A DNA stretch of 64,000 nucleotides from the NCBI RefSeq assembly GCF_010560025.1, contig NZ_SAIY01000009.1, positions 62,001 to 126,000 on the forward strand, written 5' to 3'. Of the stretch, positions 1 to 6,400 are shown one piece after another. The notes under the pieces were generated by a model. The model was not told the DNA's origin, ran no database searches, and saw only the letters and a program-made list of their open reading frames with translations. A program made the position numbers and the translations under genes. Numbering within the stretch: position 1 is the first letter of the stretch; the number at the start of each line of letters is the position of its first letter. Source of the DNA: Verrucosispora sioxanthis. GTDB taxonomy: Bacteria; Actinomycetota; Actinomycetes; Mycobacteriales; Micromonosporaceae.

Positions 1-781
1 AAGCGCCCGCGCGGTCGCCGCGATGTCCTTCACCCGCGTCGGGTCGGCGTAGACGTAGCGGGCCTCGACGCTGTGCGCCAGCGCGGCCTCGCCGGAGCGG
101 TCGTAGATGGCGCCTCGCGGCGCGGGCAGCGGCACGGTGGTGATGCGGTCGGCGATCCCGCCGTCGGCGTACGCCGGGGTGTCGACGGTCTGGAGCACGA
201 CCAGCCGCACGCCGACGGCGACGAAGAGGGCCAGGGTCAACGCGGTACCCAGGCGCAGCCGACGCCCCGGGTCGGCCAGCCGGGGCGGTCGCGGCCGCTG
301 GCGCGACGGTCGACGCGGCGGCGTGCGGTCCCCGCGACGCGGATCCCGGTTGGTCACCCGTCGTCGGGGGCGGCGGCCGGGGCTCGTCGCGCGGAGTGCG
401 GTCGGTGACGGTACGGGTCACGGTGGCACGGGCCGCGCCACCGTCCCGGCGGGCCGCGCCACCCGGTCGGCCGGCGGCCCGGCCGGCGGTGACCCGACCG
501 CCGTCGAGGACCTGTAGCGCCGGCCGGAACGGGTCCTGAGACCGGCTGCTGCGCGGGGTGCGCCGCTGCTCGGCGCGTCCGGTGCCGGCAGCCGCGCCAC
601 CCTCGCGGACGGAGCGGCCCCGCGGCGTGTAGGCGCGGGCGTCGGAGATGCCGCCCAGACCCGGCGTCACGTCCCGCTCACCGGCCGGGCGGGGCGGTGA
701 ACTCCGCTGCCCGCCGCCACGCGACGAACCGCGCCGGGAGCCTTCGGCGTCCCGGCGCGGTTCATCCGATCTCGGTGGCAC
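1..781 (-). CDS. ftsI: FtsI/PbpB, division-specific penicillin-binding protein, N-terminal part, frame broken
   Basis: Septal peptidoglycan transpeptidase (PBP3 class); only the N-terminus is present and the gene runs off the left edge. GTG at 781 follows the ftsL stop directly. The first about 135 residues are Pro/Arg/Gly-rich cytoplasmic sequence (begins MPPRSDEPRRDAEGSRRG). A membrane segment follows (LTLALFVAVGVRLVVLQ), then the start of the dimerisation domain (PRGAIYDRSGEAALAHSVEA). The two parts lie in different frames. They join if one C is removed from the C5 tract (minus-strand reading) at about 366-370. The alternative is a GTG start at 357, which would give a shorter cytoplasmic tail, but the upstream frame reads as sensible protein right up to the tract. 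An indel in the sequence is therefore more likely. Last gene visible of the mraZ-rsmH-ftsL-ftsI operon. Confidence 0.85.
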   Translation of the reverse strand, partial: MPPRSDEPRRDAEGSRRGSSRGGGQRSSPPRPAGERDVTPGLGGISDARAYTPRGRSVREGGAAAGTGRAEQRRTPRSSRSQDPFRPALQVLDGGRVTAGRAAGRPGGAARRDGGAARATVTRTVTDRTPRDEPRPPPPTTGDQPGSASRGPHAAASTVAPAAATAPAGRPGASAAPGYRVDPGPLRRRRRAAGRAPDRRHPGVRRRRDRRPHHHRAAARAARRHLRPLRRGRAGAQRRGPLRLRRPDAGEGHRGDRAGA

Positions 782-784
782 GAC

Positions 785-1388
785 CTACCCCTCCGCGCCC
801 TGCTGGCTGGCGATGGAGACCTTCCCACCGGCCGGCTGCGGCACTCCGATCACCTTGCCGTCCGGCAGCCGGATGTACGCCAGATCGTCAGACTCGACCA
901 GCCCCAGCTTGCGGGCCTGCGCGGCGAGGTTGCCCGGCGACTCGGACTCGGCGATCTGCTTCTTCAGCTGCTGCTGCTCCACATCGAGCTTGGCCTGCTG
1001 CTGCTGCAGCTCGTTTAGCCGGAAGGCGTTCTCGTTGATCTTCGTGTTGACCGCCAGGATGCCCAGCACCCCGCCGACGACCAGCACCACCACCAGCGCG
1101 GCGAACGGTGCCCGCGGCACCGCACCGGCGGCGGCGGGGCGACCCGCAGCTGCGGCGACTCCGACCGCTCGGCCGCGACGGCGACCCGCTCCACCGGACG
1201 CAGCGCCGCGCTGCCCTGGGTCGGGAACTCGCGCGCCCCCGGGCGCGAGTCTCCGCCGACCGGTTCACCCGGTCCGTCCGCCGAGCACCGTCGCCCGCTC
1301 CCCGGGTCCGCTCCGCCGCGATCCGGCCCCCCGACCGCGGTGCGCGCTGCCCGGCGCCGGCGATGTCCCGACGCTTGTCTACGTTCAT
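785..1388 (-). CDS. ftsL: FtsL-like septum formation protein, two frame breaks
   Basis: Small bitopic division protein of the FtsL/DivIC type. The ATG at 1388 overlaps the rsmH stop (ATGA), so translation is probably coupled. The product has a long basic cytoplasmic part (MNVDKRRDIAGAGQR...), one membrane helix (FAALVVVLVVGGVLGILAV), a glutamine-rich coiled coil (LNELQQQQAKLDVEQQQLKK) and a C-terminal tail ending at 785. Three frames are needed. The first change is in the GCGCGC tract at about 1230-1236, the second at about 1120-1122, where one G appears to be missing. The middle piece (RPVERVAVAAERSESPQLRV) is good coding sequence. Once rejoined the protein is about 200 residues. A shorter GTG start at 1120 would remove the whole cytoplasmic part and is less likely. 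Confidence 0.8.
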
Positions 1389-2575
1389 GTCCCCTCCCCC
1401 TCTTCGTCCGTGGTGTCCCCCGGCGCCCGCCGCGGATCCGGACCGGATTCCGTGGTCGACGCCGTCCCCGGTTGGTGCATCGCCTTGACCCGGCGGCGGT
1501 ACCGTTCGCGGTCGGTACGCCCCCGTTGCCGTGCCTGCGGGTCGATCCGCTCCGCGGCCCGCAGGCGCACCGAAGCGGCCCGCGGATTCGCGGTGACCTC
1601 CACCTCCCCAGGCAGTTCCGCGCCCCGGCTGAGCAGCCGGAACGTCGGCTCTGACCCGGGCAGTTCGACCGGGAGGTCGATCGGGCCCGTGCTGCGGACC
1701 CGATCGGCGAGCGCCTGCTTGGTGAGCCTGTCCTCCAGCGAGTGGTAGGACAGGACCACCAGGCGACCGCCGACGGCGAGCCGGTCCAGAGCGGCCGGCA
1801 GCGCCGTCTCCAGCGCTGCCAGTTCTCTGTTTACCTCGATCCGTAAAGCCTGAAACGTTCTCTTTGCCGGGTGTCCCCCGGTTCGCCGGGCTGGTGCCGG
1901 AATCGACTCCCGGACCAGCTCGGCCAGCCGCGCCGACGAGGTGATCCGGCCGCGTTCCCGCTCCCGGATGATCGCCGAGGCGATCCGCCCGGCGAATTTC
2001 TCCTCGCCGTAGACCCGCAGCACCCGGGCCAGGTCCGGGTGCGGGTAGGTGTTGACCACCTCCTCGGCGGTCACCCCCCGGGTCTGGTCCATCCGCATGT
2101 CCAACGGCGCGTCCTGCGCGTACGCGAACCCGCGGTCGGGCGCGTCGAGCTGCAACGAGGAGACACCGAGATCGAACAGGACCCCGTCCACGGACGGATA
2201 TCCCAGCCGGTCGAGCACCTCGGGCAACTCGTCGTAGACGGCGTGCTCAAGATGGACGCGGTCGGCGAACCGGGCCAACCGGACCCTGGCGTGGGCCAGC
2301 GCCTCGGTGTCCCGGTCCAGGCCCACCAGCACCGTCTCCGGATGGGCCTGCAGCACCGCCTCGGCGTGGCCGGCGAGACCCAACGTCGCGTCGACGTGCA
2401 CGGTGCGCCCACCCCGGCCCAGTGCGGGGGCCAGCAGCTCGAGACACCGCTCGAGCAGCACCGGCACGTGCGTGCCGCGTAGCTCCCCCATGTCGACCCC
2501 CACTGGTTGAACCGGTTGTGTATCCGCGCCCTGTTCGTCGGACGACGCCTTGCCGTCGTACCGCCAGATCCCCAT
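1385..2575 (-). CDS. rsmH: RsmH (MraW), 16S rRNA cytosine-1402 N4-methyltransferase
   Basis: Methylates N4 of C1402 in the decoding centre of 16S rRNA using S-adenosylmethionine. 396 residues. Family marks visible are THVPVLLERCLELL near the start, the SAM-binding stretch VDATLGLAGHAEAVL, FDLGVSSLQLDAPDRGF, and the C-terminal VLSYHSLEDRLTK. The first about 28 residues are extra relative to compact homologues, and a second possible start (MGELRGTHVP) lies at 2491. The ATG at 2575 was chosen because a GGAGAG ribosome site sits 5 nt before it. The C-terminus is basic and acidic low-complexity sequence. It lies between mraZ and ftsL in the standard dcw order and overlaps ftsL by 4 bp. Confidence 0.95.
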   Translation of the reverse strand: MGIWRYDGKASSDEQGADTQPVQPVGVDMGELRGTHVPVLLERCLELLAPALGRGGRTVHVDATLGLAGHAEAVLQAHPETVLVGLDRDTEALAHARVRLARFADRVHLEHAVYDELPEVLDRLGYPSVDGVLFDLGVSSLQLDAPDRGFAYAQDAPLDMRMDQTRGVTAEEVVNTYPHPDLARVLRVYGEEKFAGRIASAIIRERERGRITSSARLAELVRESIPAPARRTGGHPAKRTFQALRIEVNRELAALETALPAALDRLAVGGRLVVLSYHSLEDRLTKQALADRVRSTGPIDLPVELPGSEPTFRLLSRGAELPGEVEVTANPRAASVRLRAAERIDPQARQRGRTDRERYRRRVKAMHQPGTASTTESGPDPRRAPGDTTDEEGEGT

Positions 2576-2700
2576 CCGCTCTCCGCCCGCCCGTCGGGCC
2601 GCGGCCCGGAGGGTCGGATCGTGCGCCTGGCACCGGGGAAGGGATGCCAGGAACTCGAAAGCGGCTGGAGATCTCGCAGTACGCCGGGCGTCGCCACGCC

Positions 2701-3132
2701 CTACAGACCGCCGGGCAGCACCCCTTCCTCGATGTCGGCGAAGTCGTCTTCGCTCTCGGCGAGGTAGGTCTCCCAGGCGACCTTGTCCCAGATCTCCACC
2801 CGGGTGCTCGCACCGATGACCACCAGGTCCCGGTCGAGCCCCGCGTAGGTACGCAGGTGCGCCGGGATGGTCACCCGGCCCTGCTTGTCCGGCACCTCGT
2901 CGTGCGCGCTGGCGAAGAACACCCGGCTGTAGGCCCGGGCCGCCTTGTGCGTCATCGGCTGCGCGCGCAACTGCTCCGCGATCCGCTGGAACTCCGGCGT
3001 CGGGAAGACGTAGAGGCAGCGCTCCTGCCCTTTGGTGATCACGACACCCCCCGCCAGCTCATCCCGGAACTTCGCCGGAAGGATCAACCGGCCTTTGTCG
3101 TCCAGGCGCGGAGTGTGGGTGCCGAGAAACAT
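2701..3132 (-). CDS. mraZ: MraZ, transcriptional regulator of the dcw cluster
   Basis: DNA-binding AbrB-fold protein that in E. coli and other bacteria binds repeats upstream of its own gene and controls the division/cell-wall cluster. 143 residues, the normal length. Both halves of the duplicated fold carry the signature: FLGTHTPRLDDKGRLILPAK near the start and DKQGRVTIPAHLRTYAGL in the second half. The ATG at 3132 is preceded by a GAGGGGG ribosome site. The open frame extends far upstream but that part has no coding character. Its likely binding site is seen about 70-110 bp upstream. First gene of the minus-strand division operon. Confidence 0.95.
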   Translation of the reverse strand: MFLGTHTPRLDDKGRLILPAKFRDELAGGVVITKGQERCLYVFPTPEFQRIAEQLRAQPMTHKAARAYSRVFFASAHDEVPDKQGRVTIPAHLRTYAGLDRDLVVIGASTRVEIWDKVAWETYLAESEDDFADIEEGVLPGGL

Positions 3133-3203
3133 CGGCCCAACCCCCTCGCCCTTGAGCGGCGTTCGCGCGCCGCTGACCCCCCGGGCCGGTGGGCCCCTCC
3201 CGG

Positions 3204-3242
3204 CCCCACCAATGCGCCCCACTCTACTCCACTTCCCTCCAC
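3204..3242 (-). promoter_or_regulatory. MraZ operator: three TGGRG repeats at 10-bp spacing
   Basis: On the minus strand, upstream of mraZ, GTGGAG, GTGGAG and GTGGGG start at 3242, 3232 and 3222, exactly 10 bp apart. A further GTGGGG starts at 3209. MraZ of E. coli is known to bind TGGGN repeats separated by 5 nt. The same helical spacing here, directly upstream of mraZ, makes autoregulation the natural reading. Confidence 0.75.
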
Positions 3243-3459
3243 TCGCAACCAGATTCGACCGCGTGGCGCGTCGCGCGTCGCCACAAAACCGCACGTCAGC
3301 CGGGGTGGAGCGGAGTGGAGGGCCGCGCGGCGCCCCCGGACGGGTCCGCTTTCCGACATAGATCGACTCCGTCCGGCCGAGGGTCATCCGACCGGGCGCC
3401 GGCCGCGCCGAGCCGAACGGATCGCCGTCGGTGCCGATCTCGCGGGTCCGCTGGTCCGG

Positions 3460-3465
3460 TAACCT
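3460..3465 (+). promoter_or_regulatory. murT -10 box, leaderless
   Basis: TAACCT ends 7 nt before the GTG start of murT, which places transcription start on or next to the start codon. No ribosome site is present, as expected for a leaderless message. Confidence 0.6.
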
Positions 3466-3472
3466 CGCTCGC

Positions 3473-4735
3473 GTGACGGACGCGAAGATGCCCCTGCGGG
3501 CGAAGGTGGCCAGCTCCGTGTCACGGACCGCCGCGGCGTTGTCCCGGGCGGCGGGCCGGGGCGACGGCTCGGTGATCGGTGGTTGGCTCGGCCTGAAGAT
3601 CGACCCCGAACTGCTCGCCCACCTCTCCGCCGGACGGGCCATCGCGCTGATCTCCGGCACCAACGGCAAGACCACCACCACCCGGCTCGCCGCCGCGGCC
3701 GTCGGGGTGCTCGGCCGGGTCGCCACCAACTCGTTCGGCGCCAACATGCCCACCGGGCACACCTCCGCGCTGGCCAAGGCCGGCAGCACGCCGTACGCCG
3801 TGCTGGAGGTCGACGAGCACTACCTCGCCCAGGTGATCGAGGCGACCGACCCGCACGTGGTGGCGCTGCTCAACCTCTCCCGCGACCAGCTGGACCGGGC
3901 CAAGGAGGTCGCCATGATGGCGCAGCTCTGGCGCGCGGCGCTGGCCCGGCACCCGGACATCCGCGTGGTCGCCAACGCCGACGACCCGATGGTGGTCTGG
4001 GCCGCCACCCCGCCGGCCTCCCACGACCAGCGGATCACCCCGCCGCACGTCACCTGGTTCTCCGCCGGGCAGCGCTGGCACGACGACTCCTGGGTCTGCC
4101 CCGAATGCGGCTCCACCATCCAGCGTTCCGGCGAGCAGTGGTGGTGCACCGGCTGCGCGCTACGCCGGCCGGAGCCGCAGTGGACCGTGGACGAGGAGGG
4201 CGTCGTCGACCCGACCGGCGCCTGGTACAAGGTCAAACTCCAGCTTCCCGGCAAGGTCAACATCGGCAACGCGGCGACCGCGCTGGCGGTCGCCGCCGAG
4301 TTCGGCGTACGCCCCTTCGACGCGGTCCCCCGCCTCGGCGACGTGACCTCGGTGGCCGGACGCTACGCCCAGGTCGTCCGGGACGGTCGCACCGTGCGGC
4401 TGCTGCTGGCCAAGAACCCGGCCAGTTGGCTGGAGGCGTTCGACATGGCCGACGAGGCGCCGACGCTGCTGTCCATAAACGCCCGGGACCCCGACGGGCT
4501 GGACACCTCCTGGCTCTTCGACGTCGACTTCGCACCGCTACGCGGCCGGCTGGTGCTCATCACCGGCGACCGGGCGTACGACCTGGCCGTACGGCTGGAG
4601 GTCAACGACGTGCCCTTCCAGTACGTACGCACCTTCGACGAGGCCGTCCGGGCGGTACCGCCGGGTCGGCTGGAGGTCATCGCGAACTACACCGCGTTCC
4701 AGGACATCCGAGCGGAGTTGGATCGTGTCAACTGA
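3473..4735 (+). CDS. murT: MurT, lipid II isoglutaminyl synthase Mur-ligase-like subunit
   Basis: With GatD it amidates the alpha-carboxyl of D-Glu2 in lipid II, using ATP and glutamine. 420 residues from the GTG at 3473. It has the Mur ligase ATP loop (SGTNGKTTTTR), a central Mur ligase domain with a four-cysteine zinc ribbon (CPECGS ... CTGC) as in MurT proteins, and the C-terminal DUF1727 region (YAQVVRDGRTVRLLLAKNPA). The start was chosen from the leaderless -10 box; a GTG at 3431 is in frame but has no support. It overlaps gatD by 11 bp, so the two subunits are probably made together. It is divergent from the dcw operon, which fits a cell-wall role. Confidence 0.92.
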   Translation: MTDAKMPLRAKVASSVSRTAAALSRAAGRGDGSVIGGWLGLKIDPELLAHLSAGRAIALISGTNGKTTTTRLAAAAVGVLGRVATNSFGANMPTGHTSALAKAGSTPYAVLEVDEHYLAQVIEATDPHVVALLNLSRDQLDRAKEVAMMAQLWRAALARHPDIRVVANADDPMVVWAATPPASHDQRITPPHVTWFSAGQRWHDDSWVCPECGSTIQRSGEQWWCTGCALRRPEPQWTVDEEGVVDPTGAWYKVKLQLPGKVNIGNAATALAVAAEFGVRPFDAVPRLGDVTSVAGRYAQVVRDGRTVRLLLAKNPASWLEAFDMADEAPTLLSINARDPDGLDTSWLFDVDFAPLRGRLVLITGDRAYDLAVRLEVNDVPFQYVRTFDEAVRAVPPGRLEVIANYTAFQDIRAELDRVN

Positions 4736-5444
4736 GACCCTGCGCATCGTCTGGATCTACCCGGACCTGCTGTCGACGTACGGCGACCGGGGCAACGCCC
4801 TGATCCTGGCCCGCCGGGCCCAGCAGCGCGGATTCCCGGTCGAGGTGCTGGAGGTCCGCTCCGACGAGCGGCTGCCCACCACAGCCGACATCTACCTCAT
4901 CGGGGGCGGGGAGGACGGCCCGCAGGCGCTCGGCGCGCAACGACTGCTAGCCGACGGTGGCCTGCACCGGGCGGTGGCCCAGGGTTCGGTGGTCTTCGGC
5001 GTCTGCGCCGGCTACCAGTTGCTGGGCACCTCGTTCTTCGCCAAGGGCACCCAGTACCAGGGCCTGGAACTGCTCGACCTCTCCTCGGACCGGGGCCCCA
5101 GCCGGGCCGTCGGCGAGCTGGCCGGCGACATCGACGCCCGCCTCGGCCTGCCGCCGCTGACCGGGTTCGAGAACCACGGTGGCCGTACCCACCTGGGCCC
5201 CGGCGTCTCACCGTTGGCCCGGGTCACCGCCGGGGTCGGCAACGACGGCGCCACCGAGGGAGCCTGGCGGGGCAAGCTGCTCGGCACGTACTCCCACGGC
5301 CCGGCGCTGGCCCGCAACCCGGCCCTGGCCGACCTGCTGCTGCGCTGGGCGACCGGCGCGCAGCACCTGCCCCCGCTCGACGACACCTGGGCCGACCGGC
5401 TGCGGGCCGAACGCCGGACCGCGGTGGCCACCGCCCGGGCATGA
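4725..5444 (+). CDS. gatD: GatD, lipid II isoglutaminyl synthase glutaminase subunit
   Basis: CobB/CobQ-type class I glutamine amidotransferase that supplies ammonia to MurT. 239 residues. The nucleophile lies in VVFGVCAGYQLLG and the catalytic His region in LLGTYSHGP. Near the N-terminus WIYPDLLSTYGDRGNALIL is typical of GatD. It starts (GTG) inside the end of murT, and its own end overlaps the next gene by 4 bp (ATGA). The pairing with murT is what separates it from cobyric acid synthase relatives. Confidence 0.92.
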   Translation: MSTETLRIVWIYPDLLSTYGDRGNALILARRAQQRGFPVEVLEVRSDERLPTTADIYLIGGGEDGPQALGAQRLLADGGLHRAVAQGSVVFGVCAGYQLLGTSFFAKGTQYQGLELLDLSSDRGPSRAVGELAGDIDARLGLPPLTGFENHGGRTHLGPGVSPLARVTAGVGNDGATEGAWRGKLLGTYSHGPALARNPALADLLLRWATGAQHLPPLDDTWADRLRAERRTAVATARA

Positions 5445-6226
5445 TCCGCAAGCTGCGGAGGCGACTGCTGCGGGCGAGCCGGTCGGGCGACCTCGCAGCC
5501 GGCCCGCCGCAGCCCGACACCCCACCGGTCGGCCCACCGCCCGCCGGGTGGCGCCGCCTGCTGGTCGCCGCGACGCCGTCGGCCACCCGGTTCGCGCTGC
5601 TGCTGCTCCTGCTCACCGCCTTCGCGGTGGCACTGCTGCTGGTGCCGCACCCCGAACCGACCGCGCTGCCGGACCTGGCCGACCGGATGGGACGGCTCGC
5701 TCCGGTGGCCGGCGTGCTCGGCGGGGCACTGCTGCTGGTGGCGCTGGTCCCCCGCACCTTCATCACGCTCGCCTCAGGCGCGATCTTCGGTGCCCTGGAA
5801 GGTGCCGCGTACGCGCTCGGCGCCGCACTGCTGGCGGCGGCGATCGGCTTCGCCGTGGGTCGGGTGCTGGGTCGGGAATTCGTCGCCGAACGCGTCCGGG
5901 GTCGGCTGGCCCGCCTCGACCGCTGGTTCACCCGGCAGAGCGTGCTCGGCGTGGTCACCGTACGGCTGCTGCCGATCTCCGGATTCGGCCTGGTCAGCTA
6001 CGGCTACGGCACCACCGGCGCGCGGGTGCTGCCGTTCCTCGTCGGCAGCGTGATCGCCTCCGCGCCGACCGCGTTCGGCTACGCGGCGGTCGGCGCCGCC
6101 GTGACCAGCCCTGGCGGGATCAACTGGTTCGCCGCCGCCCCGGCCTCCCTGGGGTTCATCGCCAGCGCCGTGCTGCTCGCCCGCTGGTGGCGCGCCGAAC
6201 GCCGCCTCCGCCGCCCCCTCCCCTGA
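5441..6226 (+). CDS. DedA/TVP38-TMEM64 family membrane protein
   Basis: 261-residue integral membrane protein. Residues 1-45 are a Pro/Arg-rich cytoplasmic tail, followed by a membrane helix (ALLLLLLTAFAVALLLV) and the SNARE-associated core with FITLASGAIFGALEGAAYALGAALLAAAIGF and the basic stretch VGRVLGREFVAERVRGRLARLDRW. Members of this family are linked to lipid carrier and phospholipid traffic across membranes. The 4-bp overlap with gatD suggests a role beside lipid II metabolism, but that is inference. Third and last gene of the murT operon; a hairpin repeat lies about 100 bp downstream. Confidence 0.8.
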   Translation: MIRKLRRRLLRASRSGDLAAGPPQPDTPPVGPPPAGWRRLLVAATPSATRFALLLLLLTAFAVALLLVPHPEPTALPDLADRMGRLAPVAGVLGGALLLVALVPRTFITLASGAIFGALEGAAYALGAALLAAAIGFAVGRVLGREFVAERVRGRLARLDRWFTRQSVLGVVTVRLLPISGFGLVSYGYGTTGARVLPFLVGSVIASAPTAFGYAAVGAAVTSPGGINWFAAAPASLGFIASAVLLARWWRAERRLRRPLP

Positions 6227-6325
6227 CCAAACTCCCCACCCAACCACCCCATTTCTTCCCCTGGCGACAAACCGGTGGGGGCCAGCGGGGTGGGGTGACC
6301 AGGCCGGCCTCGTAGGCGGCGATAG

Positions 6326-6386
6326 GTTGATCATGAGGTTGACGGCAGCAGTTGATTTTCAACCTGCCGCCAACCTCATGATCAAC
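6326..6386. repeat. Intergenic long hairpin repeat, copy 1
   Basis: Inverted repeat with 23-nt arms (6326-6348 and 6364-6386), one mismatch, core GTTGATCATGAGGTTGACGG. The loop contains a second small palindrome, GTTGA-TTT-TCAAC. It lies between the convergent ends of the DedA-like gene and leuS, so it may act as a two-way terminator. Related copies are at 43411, 49039 and 50880. Confidence 0.85.
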
Positions 6387-6400
6387 GAGAAAGGGCGCGG

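Larger units (their letters stand above)
3133..3472. other. Divergent mraZ / murT intergenic region (340 bp)
   Basis: Holds the MraZ operator nearest mraZ and the leaderless -10 box of murT at the other end. The middle part (about 3250-3450) contains CGCGTCGC-type simple repeats (around 3263-3281) and no open frame with coding character. Confidence 0.6.

Noticed and set aside
2422..3462. Long plus-strand open frames opposite rsmH and mraZ
   Set aside because: High GC keeps opposite frames open; the translations are Arg/Pro/Gly-rich and show no family motifs, while the minus-strand genes are clear.
6326..6386. Insertion sequence ends for the long hairpins
   Set aside because: No transposase gene, no target duplication and no paired ends; they are single compact hairpins.
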